Made by a program: the position numbers and the translations under genes. This document shows positions 29,904-40,788 of a stretch of 64,000 nt of DNA, one piece after another (position 1 is the first letter of the stretch; each line of letters opens with the position of its first letter). This DNA comes from Alphaproteobacteria bacterium (GTDB lineage Bacteria > Pseudomonadota > Alphaproteobacteria > RF32 > CAG-239). The DNA lies in the NCBI GenBank assembly GCA_017470165.1, contig JAFUEX010000001.1:1-64000 (forward strand), in the 5' to 3' direction. The notes under the pieces were generated by a model, which was not told the DNA's origin, made no database searches, and saw only the letters and a program-made list of their open reading frames with translations.

Positions 29904-30623
29904 ATGAAAGCTGTATATAAACGCGTTCTGTTCAAACTATCGGGAGAAGGACTGGCCGGACCTTCGGGCTATGGAGTTGACGTTCAGGCAATTCAGTCGT
30001 TGGCAGCGCAAATCAAAGATATTATCTCATCCAAAGTTGAGGTTTGCATCGTTATCGGTGGCGGCAATATTTTCCGCGGCGCCAAAGATTTTGCTGCCGG
30101 ACTTGACCGCAGTCAGGCTGATCAGGTCGGAATGCTTGCCACGGTGATGAATGCGGTGTTTCTGCGCGGAGCTTTGTCGTCAGTGGGTGTGGAGGCTGTT
30201 GTCTTGTCCGGCCTCAGTGTGCCCAAGGTCTGTGAGGACTACAACTTCGCTGCGGCAATGGAATATTTGCGCCAAGGTAAAGTGGTCATTTTTGCCGGCG
30301 GCACCGGTAATCCTTATTTTACCACTGATACCGGTGCGGTTTTGCGGGCGGTCGAAATGCATTGTGACGTGGTGCTCAAGTCCAGTCAGGTGGATGGGGT
30401 TTATTCGGCTGATCCCAACAGGGATGCTTCTGCCGTAAAATATGATGTTATTTCTTATGATGATTTTTTGTCCGCGCGGCTCAAAGTTATGGATTTGACA
30501 GCGGTGGCTTTGGCGGCGGAGAACAATTTGCCGATTGTGGTATTTTCGCAGCACGATGCCGATTCTCTGTTGAATATAATTCGTGGCAAAGGCAGTTTTT
30601 CAGTTATTAAACACCAAAAATAA
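29904..30623 (+). CDS. pyrH: UMP kinase
   Basis: A 239-residue bacterial-type UMP kinase of the amino-acid kinase fold, making UDP for nucleic acid and cell-wall synthesis. Motifs: FKLSGEGL near residue 12, VIGGGNIFRG near 53, and FAGGTGNPYFTTDTGA near 137, where UMP binds. It opens the envelope/translation cluster; frr starts 12 bases after its stop, so the two are almost certainly co-transcribed, as in many proteobacteria. Confidence 0.97.
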   Translation: MKAVYKRVLFKLSGEGLAGPSGYGVDVQAIQSLAAQIKDIISSKVEVCIVIGGGNIFRGAKDFAAGLDRSQADQVGMLATVMNAVFLRGALSSVGVEAVVLSGLSVPKVCEDYNFAAAMEYLRQGKVVIFAGGTGNPYFTTDTGAVLRAVEMHCDVVLKSSQVDGVYSADPNRDASAVKYDVISYDDFLSARLKVMDLTAVALAAENNLPIVVFSQHDADSLLNIIRGKGSFSVIKHQK

Positions 30624-30635
30624 GTGAGGATTATG

Positions 30636-31199
30636 ATGGAAGATTTCAGTTCAATTAAAGAAAGCGCCAAACAGCGTATGGACAAAACCTTGGAAACCCT
30701 GAAGGGTGATTTCGGCTCGTTACGCGCCGGTCGGGCTCATATCAGTCTGTTGGATGGTATTATGGTCGAGGCTTATGGCTCAGTAACGCCGCTGGCACAA
30801 GTCGGTTCGATTTCTACTCCGGATGCGCGCACTTTGTCAGTCAGCGTATGGGACAGAGGTCTGACCAAGGCGGTCGAAAAAGCTATCATGGAGTCTGAGT
30901 TGGGTCTCAATCCGTCGAGTGATGGGCAATTGATACGCATACCGGTGCCGCCTCTTTCGGAAGAACGCCGCAAGGAACTGATTAAAGTGGCCGGTAAATA
31001 TGCCGAAAATTCCAAGGTGGCGATTCGCAATATCCGCCGCGATTCTATGGACGGCATCAAAAAACTCAAAAAAGATAATGTCATTTCCGAAGATGAAGAA
31101 AAAAGATTTGAAAATGATGTTCAAAAACTAACCGATGAGGCCATTAAAAAGGTTGATGAACTTGCAGCGCAGAAAGAGAAAGATATTCTGCAGGTTTAG
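30636..31199 (+). CDS. frr: Ribosome recycling factor
   Basis: About 187 residues, the family norm of about 185. With EF-G it splits post-termination ribosomes. The two-domain protein is recognised by the N-terminal ..SAKQRMDKTLETLKGDF.. helix, LRAGRA near residue 29, and the C-terminal ..RDSMDGIKKLKKD.. helix. Of the tandem starts (GTG 30624, ATG 30633, ATG 30636), the last has the best distance from the GAGGA site and gives a normal N-terminus. Confidence 0.96.
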   Translation: MEDFSSIKESAKQRMDKTLETLKGDFGSLRAGRAHISLLDGIMVEAYGSVTPLAQVGSISTPDARTLSVSVWDRGLTKAVEKAIMESELGLNPSSDGQLIRIPVPPLSEERRKELIKVAGKYAENSKVAIRNIRRDSMDGIKKLKKDNVISEDEEKRFENDVQKLTDEAIKKVDELAAQKEKDILQV

Positions 31200-31225
31200 A
31201 TTCCGGAAGAAAAGAGGAGACTGGG

Positions 31226-31927
31226 TTGACTAACCGATTGCAGCATATAGCCATAATTATGGACGGTAACGGCCGTTGGGCCGCCGCCAAAGGCTTGCCG
31301 CGCACTGCCGGCCATCGACAGGGGGCGCAGACTTTGCAAAAAATTTCGGAGGCTGCGGCCGATATGGGGGTTAAGTATCTTACGGTGTATGCTTTTTCTA
31401 CCGAAAACTGGCAGCGGCCGCCGGAGGAAGTAGCATATCTGATGAACTTGTTGCGGCACTATCTTAAAGATGAGTTCAAGAAAATTCAAGAAAAGGGGGC
31501 GCGTATCCGCTTTATTGGCGAAAGGTATATGCTGGATGAAGATATCCGTGCGCTGATGTCCAAAATTGAGACAGATACCGCGCAAAACGACAAATTTACT
31601 CTCTGTGTTGCACTGAGCTATGGTTCAAGAGGAGAGTTGACCTCAACTTTTAAGCGTTTGGCCTCGCAAGTGGAAAGCGGTGCTTTGCGTATTGATGACA
31701 TTACAGAGCAGACCATCTCGGCCAATCTGTATACTGCTGATATGCCCGATCCAGATATTGTTATCCGTACCGGAGGCGAACAGCGGGTCAGCAACTATTT
31801 GTTGTGGCAGCTGGCATATAGTGAACTGTTTTTTACGCCGGTTTATTGGCCGGATTTTTCCGCTGAGGATTTGTCGGCCGTTATCAAGGAATATAACTCA
31901 CGGGAGAGACGTTATGGAAAAGTCTAA
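31226..31927 (+). CDS. uppS: Isoprenyl transferase (undecaprenyl diphosphate synthase)
   Basis: A 233-residue cis-prenyltransferase that builds the C55 lipid carrier for peptidoglycan and O-antigen. The diphosphate-binding motif IMDGNGRWA sits at about residues 11-19. Other family marks are GHRQGA near 28, TVYAFSTENW near 55 and the C-terminal DIVIRTGGEQRVSNYLLWQ near 178. The start is TTG with GAGGAGA upstream. It overlaps cdsA by 14 bases, showing translational coupling. Confidence 0.95.
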   Translation: MTNRLQHIAIIMDGNGRWAAAKGLPRTAGHRQGAQTLQKISEAAADMGVKYLTVYAFSTENWQRPPEEVAYLMNLLRHYLKDEFKKIQEKGARIRFIGERYMLDEDIRALMSKIETDTAQNDKFTLCVALSYGSRGELTSTFKRLASQVESGALRIDDITEQTISANLYTADMPDPDIVIRTGGEQRVSNYLLWQLAYSELFFTPVYWPDFSAEDLSAVIKEYNSRERRYGKV

Positions 31928-32702
31928 GTGGAAGTCATTTTATAAGCGGGCGATAACGACCATCGTGCTGGCTCCTGCGGCTGTGGGATGCCTTTTGAGC
32001 GGTGAAAACGTAGTTGAGCTGCTAGCTTTGGCGGTGGCGGCGCTTCTTGCGTGGGAGTGGGCTAAAATGCAAAAATCTACCGATGCGGCTTTTCTTGCTT
32101 TGTACTATTTATTGGCTTCGGCTGTTGCAATAATGTTCGACGCAGTATGGCTTATCGCCGGAGTGATTGTCGGTTTGAGTGCTGTTGCCTATGTACTCAA
32201 ACGCCGTGAAAAGGAACTGCTCTTAAAACTTCTGGGAATCCCTTATATCGCTATCGGTATCGGCTCAATTATGGCCTTGTACCGCGAATATGGAGTCAAT
32301 ATAGTTTTGTGGTATGTGGCTTTGGTCTGGGCAGTGGATATCGGCGGCTATCTGTTTGGCTCCACGCTCAAAGGTCCCAAATTGGCACCGCGGATTTCTC
32401 CCAACAAAACATGGGCCGGATTGTTTGGCGGAATGTTGTTGGCAGTGTTGGTGAGTGTTGGTGCATTGTGGTGCGCCGGCGAGATAAAATATGTGGCCAA
32501 TGCGGTTATTTTGGCGGCAATATTGACTGTCATTGCTCAAATCGGCGACCTGATCGAATCTGCCATTAAGCGTCATTTGGGGCTAAAAGATTCAAGTAAT
32601 CTCATCCCCGGACACGGCGGGGTTTTTGACCGCGTCGACGGATTGATTTTTGCTGCACCCTTTGCCTATGGGTTGCTGATGTTGTTAAAATTGCATTTTT
32701 GA
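31914..32702 (+). CDS. cdsA: Phosphatidate cytidylyltransferase
   Basis: About 262 residues and about seven membrane segments. It makes CDP-diacylglycerol, the precursor of phospholipids. The CDP-DAG synthase signature lies near the C-terminus: LKDSSNLIPGHGGVFDRVDG, with two conserved Asp residues. The start is set by ATG 31914 with GGGAGA upstream. The open frame extends further 5', but that part lies within uppS and is not protein-like. It precedes rseP by 15 bases. Confidence 0.94.
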   Translation: MEKSKWKSFYKRAITTIVLAPAAVGCLLSGENVVELLALAVAALLAWEWAKMQKSTDAAFLALYYLLASAVAIMFDAVWLIAGVIVGLSAVAYVLKRREKELLLKLLGIPYIAIGIGSIMALYREYGVNIVLWYVALVWAVDIGGYLFGSTLKGPKLAPRISPNKTWAGLFGGMLLAVLVSVGALWCAGEIKYVANAVILAAILTVIAQIGDLIESAIKRHLGLKDSSNLIPGHGGVFDRVDGLIFAAPFAYGLLMLLKLHF

Positions 32703-32717
32703 GTTTGAGGTTGGATA

Positions 32718-33839
32718 ATGAGTTGGTTAATAAACATCTTGTACTACGTTGTGCCGTTTTTGGTACTGCTGGGGGTGTTGGTATTTGTGCACGAGTTCGG
32801 ACACTATTTGATTGCTAAGCTCTGCGGAGTTAAAGTTGCTGAGTTTTCCATCGGATTCGGCCGTACTTTATGGGGGCAGCGTGATGCCTCGGGTACTTTG
32901 TGGAAGCTCTCGGCAATCCCCTTGGGCGGCTATTGTCGCTTTTTGGGCGACGGCGATGCCTCATCCTCGACTGATGCGCAAGAAGAATTGTCGCCCGAAG
33001 AGCAAAAATATGCTTTTGCTAATCAAAATCCTTATAAAAAATTGGCGATAGTTATCGGCGGACCGGCATTTAATTATCTTTTCGCCATACTGGTATTTTT
33101 CTTGATTTTTGCCACGTTGGGCAAGATGGATTTCCCGCCGATTATCGGTGAGGTTATGCCTGACAGTGCTGCGCAGGCAGCGGGTATTGCCTCAGGTGAT
33201 CGCGTGCTTAGTGTCGACGGAGTTAAGGTCAACAGCTTCCAGCAGTTTCGGTTGGAAATTGATATGAATACCACCGGCGTAGTGCAACTTGAATTGCAGC
33301 GCGGTGATGAGCTGTTGCATAAAAAAGTGCACCTCAAGCCAGTAACCGACAAAGACGGCAACATTACCGAAAAGCCGATGGTCGGGGTTACCTCGGTCAA
33401 TGTGGTGGAGTTTGACCGCACTGCAATGTCGCTTTGGGGTGCAGCTAAAGAGTCGGTGGCCGAAACTTGGCGCATTACCGCGACTACTTTGCGCGGGGTG
33501 TACCAAATGGTTACCGGAGCACGAGGTACCGAAGAGCTCGGGGGTATTGTCCGTATAGCCGAGATGAGCGGTGACATCTCAAAGTCAAATTCTATAGTTG
33601 ATTTTTTGGTGTTTATGGCGTTATTATCTATCAACTTAGGCCTGATTAATCTGTTTCCGATTCCGGTATTGGATGGCGGCCATGTGGTGATATTTACCAT
33701 TGAAATATTATTAAGACGAGAAATTAACGAAAAAGCGAAGGAATATGTGTTTAAGTTTGGTTTTGCTTTGCTTATAGCGTTGATGTTTTTTGCAACCTAT
33801 AATGATATAACCCATTTGATTAAACGTGCTTTTTCTTAA
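32718..33839 (+). CDS. rseP: RIP metalloprotease RseP (site-2 protease)
   Basis: A 373-residue intramembrane zinc protease that cleaves anti-sigma factors and leftover signal peptides. The HEFGH zinc motif is in the first membrane segment at about residue 26. One PDZ domain follows (about 135-215, with SDRVLSVDG-type residues ASGDRVLSVDG). The C-terminal LDG motif, PVLDGGHVV, is near residue 318. E. coli RseP has two PDZ domains; only one is clear here, as in many shorter homologues. It sits between cdsA and bamA, the conserved proteobacterial order. Confidence 0.95.
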   Translation: MSWLINILYYVVPFLVLLGVLVFVHEFGHYLIAKLCGVKVAEFSIGFGRTLWGQRDASGTLWKLSAIPLGGYCRFLGDGDASSSTDAQEELSPEEQKYAFANQNPYKKLAIVIGGPAFNYLFAILVFFLIFATLGKMDFPPIIGEVMPDSAAQAAGIASGDRVLSVDGVKVNSFQQFRLEIDMNTTGVVQLELQRGDELLHKKVHLKPVTDKDGNITEKPMVGVTSVNVVEFDRTAMSLWGAAKESVAETWRITATTLRGVYQMVTGARGTEELGGIVRIAEMSGDISKSNSIVDFLVFMALLSINLGLINLFPIPVLDGGHVVIFTIEILLRREINEKAKEYVFKFGFALLIALMFFATYNDITHLIKRAFS

Positions 33840-33875
33840 AAAACAGAACTTACAGCTTTTAACTTGGAGTAGAAA

Positions 33876-36137
33876 ATGAAAAAAACAGGTCTTGGAACTT
33901 TTATTTGTTGCCTTTTGGCATCTACCAGCTCATTGGCTGCCGGTGTTTATGTGAAGGATATCAAAATCAGCGGTTTGGAGCGGGTCGAACCGGAAACCGT
34001 GCTTTCTTACATCAACATCAAAAAAGGCTCGACAACCAGCGATGAAGCAATGAACGCTGCCTTGAAAAATCTGTATTCCACCGGTTTGTTTGAGGATATC
34101 AGCATCAATGTCGATTCTGCTTCGGTTATGCAGGTTAAAGTTTCAGAAAATCCGATTATATCGCAAGTTTTGTTTGACGGTAACGATAAAATAGACGACG
34201 ATATGCTTACATCGGAAGTACGTCTGTCTCCCCGTTCTACTTATTCGCGCGCCAAGGTTCAAGAGGATGTTCGCCGCATTATGGAAGTCTATCGCCGGGC
34301 CGGCCGCTATGCCACAGTGGTAAATCCAGAGATTATTCGCCGTGATCAGAACCGTGTTGACCTGATTTTTAACATTAATGAAGGCCCTGCCGCCGTTATT
34401 GATAAGATTAATTTTATCGGCAACGAGCACTATTCTTCCAAGGAGCTGCAAGAAGTTATTATGAGCAAGGAAAGCCGTTGGTATCGCATTTTTTCTTCCT
34501 CGGAGAACTATGATGCGGAAAAGACCGAGTATGACAAGGAATTGCTGCGGCGCTTCTACCTCAAGAAGGGCTATGCTGATTTTCGGGTTATTTCCAATGT
34601 TGCTGAACTTAGTCCAGACAAGAAATCTTTTACCTTAACTTTTGTGGTTGACGAAGGGGCAAAATACAAAATCAACAATGTTAATATTACCTCCGATATC
34701 AAAGAGGTAAATGTTGCCGAATTTAACGACCTGTTGGAGGTAGAGGACGGTGACACCTATAATCTTGACAATATTGACAAGACGGTGACCGCTCTTACCG
34801 ATGAACTGGGCAAGAAGGGGTTTGCTTTTGTGGATGTTACGCCGGAGGTTGACCGCAACTCGCAAGCCGGTGAAGCCGATATCACCTTCCACATCAAAGA
34901 GGGCGAGCGTTTCTTTATCGACCGCATCAATATCCATGGCAATACTCGCACCCACGACAAAGTTATCCGCCGCGAGCTGCGTTTGGAGGAAGGAGATGCA
35001 TTTAATGCATCCAAGATTAAGGATTCTCGGCGCAACTTGGACAATTTAGACTATTTTGAAAAGATTGATATTAACACCACTCCCAAAGATGGCAACCGTG
35101 CTGATTTGGATGTTGATGTTAAAGAAAAATCCACCGGATATTTCAATGTCGGCGTCGGCTATTCGACAGTTAACGGGGCTTTGGTTCGTACCGGCGTTAC
35201 CGAAAACAATTTCCGCGGTGTAGGACAACAGTTGGGATTTGACGTGGCGGTTTCCCAAAAGTCGCAGGATTTTGATGTCAGCTTTACCGAACCTTATTTC
35301 TTAGACCGCCGTCTGCGGGCCGGTGTGGATTTGTTCCACTCGCGTCAGGATTATCAAGACGAGAGCTCTTATGACAGCAAAACCACCGGCGGGCGTTTGC
35401 GCACCGGTTGGAATTATACCGATGACCTTTCGCAGCAGTTGCGCTACACTTTGAAAGAAGATGAGATTACCTCGGTTGGCCGCTATGCCTCCAAATACAT
35501 CAAGGCAGAAGAGGGCAAATATACCGGTTCTTCTTTCGGTACAACCTTGGTTTATGACAAGCGCGATTCGGCCAACTTTACTCGCGACGGTTATTTCTTA
35601 TCGGCCGGCGGTGATATCGCAGGTGCCGGTGGCGATGAAAAGTACTACAAATTTGATGGTAAGGCCTATTGGTATTACACTATGATGGATTATTACACCC
35701 TCAAGTTCTTTGCTAATGCCGGTTATATTGAAGGTTACGGCGGCAAACCGGTGCGCTTGGCCAACCGTTATTTCTTGGGTGGATATACTATGCGCGGCTT
35801 TGATGTCGGCGGTATCGGCGCTCGTGATAAATACACCGACGATGCTTTGGGTGGCAACTGGATGGTTTACACCGGAGCCGAGCTTGGCTTCCCCATCGGA
35901 TTGGATGAGCTGGGACTGTCGGCGCACGTATTTACCGATGTCGGCACTTTGGGCAAACCCGACAATATTGACCGCGCCGATGTTTACTATTCGGACAAAC
36001 CGCGTGTGGCAGTCGGTTTCGGCTTCCAATGGTTGTCGCCGATGGGACAAATCGATATTGATTTCGGCTTCCCGATTGTCAAAGAAAAGTATGACGAGAC
36101 CGAAGTATTCCGTCTGAACTTTGGCACGAGGTTGTAG
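33876..36137 (+). CDS. bamA: Outer membrane protein assembly factor BamA
   Basis: A 753-residue Omp85 protein that inserts beta barrels into the outer membrane. A signal peptide (cleavage near ..SLAAG, about residue 22) is followed by five POTRA domains (about 24-420) and a 16-strand barrel. The conserved barrel lid motif is MRGF ([10 protein letters not shown] near residue 640) rather than the usual (V/I)RGF. The last residue is Leu, not the typical Phe. Both are conservative variants and the gene looks functional. It is 36 bases after rseP and followed by lpxD. Confidence 0.96.
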   Translation: MKKTGLGTFICCLLASTSSLAAGVYVKDIKISGLERVEPETVLSYINIKKGSTTSDEAMNAALKNLYSTGLFEDISINVDSASVMQVKVSENPIISQVLFDGNDKIDDDMLTSEVRLSPRSTYSRAKVQEDVRRIMEVYRRAGRYATVVNPEIIRRDQNRVDLIFNINEGPAAVIDKINFIGNEHYSSKELQEVIMSKESRWYRIFSSSENYDAEKTEYDKELLRRFYLKKGYADFRVISNVAELSPDKKSFTLTFVVDEGAKYKINNVNITSDIKEVNVAEFNDLLEVEDGDTYNLDNIDKTVTALTDELGKKGFAFVDVTPEVDRNSQAGEADITFHIKEGERFFIDRINIHGNTRTHDKVIRRELRLEEGDAFNASKIKDSRRNLDNLDYFEKIDINTTPKDGNRADLDVDVKEKSTGYFNVGVGYSTVNGALVRTGVTENNFRGVGQQLGFDVAVSQKSQDFDVSFTEPYFLDRRLRAGVDLFHSRQDYQDESSYDSKTTGGRLRTGWNYTDDLSQQLRYTLKEDEITSVGRYASKYIKAEEGKYTGSSFGTTLVYDKRDSANFTRDGYFLSAGGDIAGAGGDEKYYKFDGKAYWYYTMMDYYTLKFFANAGYIEGYGGKPVRLANRYFLGGYTMRGFDVGGIGARDKYTDDALGGNWMVYTGAELGFPIGLDELGLSAHVFTDVGTLGKPDNIDRADVYYSDKPRVAVGFGFQWLSPMGQIDIDFGFPIVKEKYDETEVFRLNFGTRL

Positions 36138-36163
36138 TCGGTATTTTTTTGAAGGGACAAACA

Positions 36164-37177
36164 ATGGTAGACAATCGTTTTTACAAAAATAACGGCCCTT
36201 TTTCGTTGGGCAAGATTGCCGAGATTTGCTCCGCCGATTTTGTCGGCGAAGCGCATCCCGAGGTTATGATACGCGATATCGGCACCATCACTTCCGGCGG
36301 CAAAGATGAGATTTGTTTTTTCTTTGACCGCAAGAAAAAGGAGCTCGCTTCGCAGATAAAAACCGCCGCTTGCATTACTTCGCCGGATTTTGCCGCGCTC
36401 ATTCCGCAAGGGATTATGGTTTTGACTTGTGCCAAGCCGCATGATGCTTTTGTGGCCCTTAATCGAGCTATGTACAGCGAGATATTGCCCTCGCCCGAGG
36501 TTCACCCCTCGGCGGTGGTGGCAGCCAGTGCCAAAATCGGCAAAGATTGTTATATCGGCGCCAATGCGGTGGTCGGTGAAAATGTGGTAATCGGCGACAA
36601 CTGCATTTTGGAGGCCAATTGTACTATCGGTGATAGCTGTGTTATGGGGCATCATTGCCGCGTCGGAGCTAATGCCAATATTATGCACGCCGTTTTGGGC
36701 AACAATGTTTATATTTATGGTGGTGCACGCATCGGATGGGATGGTTTCGGTTTTCAAACCGTCAACGGAGTACACGAGCGGATTCCGCAGCTGGGGCGGG
36801 TTATAATCGGCAACGATGTCGAAATCGGAGCCAATTCCTGTGTTGACCGCGGAGCTTTGGACGACACGATTATCGGCGACGGTTGCCGCATTGATAATTT
36901 GGTGCAAGTAGCACACAATGACCAATTGGGTCGAGGCTGCATCTTGGTGGCTCAAGTAGGGGTTGCCGGCAGTTGCACATTCGGCAATTATGTTGTATGT
37001 GGCGGACAAGTCGGTTTTGCCGGACATATTCATATCGGCGATATGGCACAGATAGGGGCGCAGTCCGGCGTTATGCGTGATGTTGAGGCAGGTGCTTCGG
37101 TTATGGGTTCTCCCGCTATCGGGGCGCGTGATTTTATGAAACAGACTGCGTATATTCAAAAATTGTGTAAAAAATAG
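36164..37177 (+). CDS. lpxD: UDP-3-O-acylglucosamine N-acyltransferase
   Basis: About 337 residues; third enzyme of lipid A synthesis. An N-terminal uridine-binding domain (about 1-100) is followed by left-handed beta-helix hexapeptide repeats (about 105-310). The catalytic His lies in [11 protein letters not shown] near residue 245. The start ATG 36164 has GAAGGGA upstream; the frame also has an in-frame TTG at 36149. This and fabZ show that the organism makes lipid A. It lies 26 bases after bamA. Confidence 0.96.
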   Translation: MVDNRFYKNNGPFSLGKIAEICSADFVGEAHPEVMIRDIGTITSGGKDEICFFFDRKKKELASQIKTAACITSPDFAALIPQGIMVLTCAKPHDAFVALNRAMYSEILPSPEVHPSAVVAASAKIGKDCYIGANAVVGENVVIGDNCILEANCTIGDSCVMGHHCRVGANANIMHAVLGNNVYIYGGARIGWDGFGFQTVNGVHERIPQLGRVIIGNDVEIGANSCVDRGALDDTIIGDGCRIDNLVQVAHNDQLGRGCILVAQVGVAGSCTFGNYVVCGGQVGFAGHIHIGDMAQIGAQSGVMRDVEAGASVMGSPAIGARDFMKQTAYIQKLCKK

Positions 37178-37187
37178 GTGAGTTGTT

Positions 37188-37625
37188 ATGAATAGTTATA
37201 ATCGCGACGATATTTTGGGCTTTTTGCCGCATCGTGACCCGTTTTTGTGGGTAGACAAGATTGATGTCATTACTCGCGGCGAGGAAGGAGTTGGTTACAA
37301 AAACATTACCAAAGATATGGACTTTTTCCGCGGGCATTTCCCGAACAATCCGGTTATGCCCGGTGTCTTGCAGATAGAAGCCATGGCGCAAACGGCCGGT
37401 TGCGTGGTGATAGAGGCGCTCAAAGATGAGCCGAACCGCCCGTCGCAGGTGTTTTTTATGTCCATTGATAAAGTTAAATTTCGTCAGATGGTTGTGCCGG
37501 ATTGTCAGTTGCAAATGCGGGTTAAAAAGGTTAAGTCGCACGGCAAGGTTTATGTATTCGAGGCCAAATCTTATGTCGATGACAAATTGGTATCTGAGGC
37601 GACTTTCAGCGCCTTAGTTGGCTGA
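37188..37625 (+). CDS. fabZ: 3-hydroxyacyl-ACP dehydratase FabZ
   Basis: A 145-residue hot-dog-fold dehydratase of fatty acid elongation. The active-site His lies in LPHRDPFLWVD near residue 15-20, and GHFPNNPVMPGVLQIEAMAQ near 47-66 contains the catalytic Glu. It competes with lipid A synthesis for hydroxyacyl-ACP, and pairing with lpxD is a standard arrangement. Here it ends the operon: a terminator follows, and lpxA and lpxB, which commonly follow, are absent. Confidence 0.95.
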   Translation: MNSYNRDDILGFLPHRDPFLWVDKIDVITRGEEGVGYKNITKDMDFFRGHFPNNPVMPGVLQIEAMAQTAGCVVIEALKDEPNRPSQVFFMSIDKVKFRQMVVPDCQLQMRVKKVKSHGKVYVFEAKSYVDDKLVSEATFSALVG

Positions 37626-37648
37626 GTTAATCTTCAGGATTAAAAAAT

Positions 37649-37684
37649 AAGGCATTAATTGGTAGAACATTAATGCCTTTTTTG
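37649..37684. terminator. Bidirectional terminator between fabZ and the RND transporter gene
   Basis: A perfect 11-base stem AAGGCATTAAT / ATTAATGCCTT with a 9-base loop, followed by T6 on the right and preceded by an A-rich tract on the left. Confidence 0.92.
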
Positions 37685-37689
37685 TTGAG

Positions 37690-40600
37690 TTATTTATTTT
37701 TGCGCAAACGCTCAAACAGGGTTTGCACCAAAATATACATACAAGGAATAATAAACAGTCCGATGAAGGTTGCCGCAATCATCCCGTAAAATACCGGCAC
37801 TCCGATGGCCTTACGGCTCATTGCCGCGGCTCCCGAAGCCGCCACCATCGGCCATACTCCCAGCACAAACGCCGAGGCAGTCATCAATACGGCACGCAGG
37901 CGTTCTTTCAACCCGCGGATGGCCGAATTAATAATAGATGTTCCTTTGGTGCGTTCTTCTTTGGCGAATTCCACCACTAATATTGCATTTTTACTGGCCA
38001 ATCCGATAAGCAAAATTAACCCCAGCTGCGCATAAATACTCAAAGACAATCCGGATATAAATAATCCGACCATCGCTCCGCAAATGGCAGTGACCAACGA
38101 CAGCAAAACCGGTATCGGCACCACAAAACTCTCATACTGGGCTACAAGGAACAAGTAAGCAAATACCACGGCCAAAGCAATCAAATAACCGATTTGACCA
38201 TGAGTGTTTTTTTCCTGAAAACTCATAGTTGACCATTCAATATTATAACCATCGGGCAAAGTTTTTACCATTTTTTCTACTGCCGCCATAGCCTCACCGC
38301 TGCTCACATTACCGCGATTAATTGCTGTAACGGAGGCCGCCGGATATTGATTGTAGCGTTCTACTACTCGCGGCGCCAGAACTTTGTGCATATTTACCAT
38401 ACCGCGCATCGGCACCATTTTGCCCTCCAAATTGGCGATGTGCAGGTCATTTATGCTGTCCATATTCTCACGATACTTCCAGTCGGATTGCAGCATAACT
38501 TTATTTACCTGAGTACCCAAGTTTATATCATTTACATAAGCCGAGCCCAAATAGCTTTCCAAAGTGGAGAAAATATTGCTCATCGGCACTTTCATACTTT
38601 CGGCTTTGGTGCGGTCAATATCCAAAAATAAATTGGGTGTTTTGGCATTAAAAGTTGAGTAAGCAAAGGCCAACTCCGGCATTTGGTTAAGATTGCCCAA
38701 AAATCCCTGCAGCACTGCATCCAATTTTTGATAATCAATGTTCTGCCTTGATTGCAGACGTATATCCAATCCGTTGGCCAATCCCAGTCCAGGAATGGCC
38801 GGCATTTCAAACAACTGAAATTCAGCCTGCGGAAAGGCATTGAGCTTGGCTCGCAGCCGGTTCAAAATGGCGGTGGAGTGTTGGTCGGGACGTTTGCGTT
38901 GCTCCCATGGTTTCAGAGTGATAAATGACATCGAGACATTTTCACCCCTGCCGCCCATCAACGAATAGCCCACAACATTGGATATTCCTTCAACATCCGG
39001 TTCCGAAGCAATTACCTCGTTGACTTTTTCCATCAGCTCAAAGTTGCGTTTTTTTGATGCTCCTTCCGGCAGTTGCATACTCAGCACCATCACTCCTTGG
39101 TCTTCGTCCGGAATAAACGACGTAGCAGCCTTTGCAAATAACGCACCTGCCAATGCCAGCAAAATCACAAAAATGGTAACTATCACCGATACTCTTTTGG
39201 CGGTAACGGTAACAGCAATGCTGTATGTGTTTATCATCTTATCAATGGCATGATTAACTTTTCCCCAAAAGCCGCTCTTGTGATGATTTATTTTATTAAT
39301 CAAAATTGAGCACAAGGCCGGTGACAAGGTAAGTGCGTTCAATAGCGAAAAAGCGATAGCCGTGGCAATGGTTACCGAAAATTGCTGATAAATTTTTCCG
39401 GTAATGCCATCCAAAAATCCTACCGGCACAAATATCGCCAGCAACACCATTGATGTGGCGACCAAGGCGCCGGTAATTTCCTTACAGGCGGCAAAGGTAG
39501 CCTCGCGCGCCCCCATATTTTGATGCTGCATCAAATACACCACGCGCTCCACTACAATAATCGCATCATCCACCACCAATCCGATAGCCAGCAGCAAAGC
39601 AAACAGTGTAAACATATTAATGCTGTATCCCAGCGCCAAAATCACGGCAAAAGTACCCAAAATCGAAACCGGAATGGTCAATGTCGGAATAAGGGTTGAA
39701 TAAAAATCCTGCAAAAAGAAATAGCACACTCCCACCACCAACAGCAAGGTGATAATCAAGGTAAACACCACCTCTTCAATCGAGGCATCAATATATTTGG
39801 TGGCATCATATCCGAAAGTATAGGTCAAATCCTGCGGGAAAAACTGCGCCAACTCACTCAGCGTCCGGCGTATTTTGCCGATAGTCTCAATGGCATTGGC
39901 GCCGGTGGAGAGTGATATAGCCAAAGTAATTGAGTTCTTGCCGTTGAACAGGCCCGAGATGGAATAATCTTCTTGGCCGATTTCCACCTTGGCAATATCT
40001 TTCAGCTTCACCATACCACCTTGTTCGGCAGTGCGGATGATTATCTCTTCAAATTCTTGGGCGGTTGACATCCGACCTTGAGTTTGCAGGGCATAAATCA
40101 TCGGGGTATTCGATTGAGTAGGCGATGCCCCGACCTTGCCCAAAGTCGGTTGATAGTTTTGACTGGAGATAGCCGCATAAACATCGCCGACGGTTATTTT
40201 CAGCGCTGCCATCTTATCGGCGTTCAGCCACACGCGCATTCCCAGCCTTGAGCCGTACACCATCAGGTTGCCCACGCCGTCAACTTTTGACAAAGTTCGC
40301 TGCACATTATTATAAATATAGTCGCTTATTTCCTGTTCCGAATAGGTGTCATTAGGCGACATAAATACCACAAAGGCCAAGATGTTTGACGATTCCCGCT
40401 GCACGGAAATACCTTGTCTGGTTACCTCGCTCGGGAGCTTAGAGGTTGCCTGTTGTACGCGGTTTTGCACTTTTACCAAGGCAATATCTGGATCAATGCC
40501 GGTTTTAAATGTAATCGTCAGGGTATAGCTGGAATCTTCCGAAGACGAGTTCATATACAGCATATCCTCCACGCCGTTAATCTCATCTTCCAAAGGGATG

Positions 40601-40788
40601 CCCACCGTTTTGGCAATCACTTCGGCCGAAGCTCCTGGATAGGCAGCACGCACGGCAATCTGCGGCGGTGTCACCTCGGGATAAAGCGCTATCGGCAGCT
40701 TAAACAGGGCGATAATTCCTACCAATACAATAACAATCGAAATAACAAACGAAAATCGCGGTCTGCGAATAAAAAAGTCCGAAAACAT
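37690..40788 (-). CDS. RND efflux transporter, AcrB/MexB (HAE1) family
   Basis: A 1032-residue inner membrane proton/drug antiporter with 12 membrane segments and two large periplasmic loops. N-terminus [14 protein letters not shown] is typical of the HAE1 group. The proton relay Asp pair is in [16 protein letters not shown] (segment 4, near residue 405). The second half has [17 protein letters not shown] near residue 935. It forms a tripartite pump with the adaptor encoded immediately upstream (overlap TGATG); an outer membrane channel gene is not adjacent. The substrate range is unknown. Confidence 0.94.
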   Translation of the reverse strand: MFSDFFIRRPRFSFVISIVIVLVGIIALFKLPIALYPEVTPPQIAVRAAYPGASAEVIAKTVGIPLEDEINGVEDMLYMNSSSEDSSYTLTITFKTGIDPDIALVKVQNRVQQATSKLPSEVTRQGISVQRESSNILAFVVFMSPNDTYSEQEISDYIYNNVQRTLSKVDGVGNLMVYGSRLGMRVWLNADKMAALKITVGDVYAAISSQNYQPTLGKVGASPTQSNTPMIYALQTQGRMSTAQEFEEIIIRTAEQGGMVKLKDIAKVEIGQEDYSISGLFNGKNSITLAISLSTGANAIETIGKIRRTLSELAQFFPQDLTYTFGYDATKYIDASIEEVVFTLIITLLLVVGVCYFFLQDFYSTLIPTLTIPVSILGTFAVILALGYSINMFTLFALLLAIGLVVDDAIIVVERVVYLMQHQNMGAREATFAACKEITGALVATSMVLLAIFVPVGFLDGITGKIYQQFSVTIATAIAFSLLNALTLSPALCSILINKINHHKSGFWGKVNHAIDKMINTYSIAVTVTAKRVSVIVTIFVILLALAGALFAKAATSFIPDEDQGVMVLSMQLPEGASKKRNFELMEKVNEVIASEPDVEGISNVVGYSLMGGRGENVSMSFITLKPWEQRKRPDQHSTAILNRLRAKLNAFPQAEFQLFEMPAIPGLGLANGLDIRLQSRQNIDYQKLDAVLQGFLGNLNQMPELAFAYSTFNAKTPNLFLDIDRTKAESMKVPMSNIFSTLESYLGSAYVNDINLGTQVNKVMLQSDWKYRENMDSINDLHIANLEGKMVPMRGMVNMHKVLAPRVVERYNQYPAASVTAINRGNVSSGEAMAAVEKMVKTLPDGYNIEWSTMSFQEKNTHGQIGYLIALAVVFAYLFLVAQYESFVVPIPVLLSLVTAICGAMVGLFISGLSLSIYAQLGLILLIGLASKNAILVVEFAKEERTKGTSIINSAIRGLKERLRAVLMTASAFVLGVWPMVAASGAAAMSRKAIGVPVFYGMIAATFIGLFIIPCMYILVQTLFERLRKNK

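Noticed and set aside
31680-31913. In-frame 5' extension of cdsA
   Set aside because: The extension lies inside uppS in another frame, is Cys- and Pro-rich, and the ATG at 31914 with GGGAGA upstream gives a normal CdsA.
35987-37159. Long open frame (390 residues) antisense to lpxD and the end of bamA
   Set aside because: It lies wholly opposite two clear genes; its composition (His, Asn, Ile rich) is that of an antisense shadow of hexapeptide repeats.
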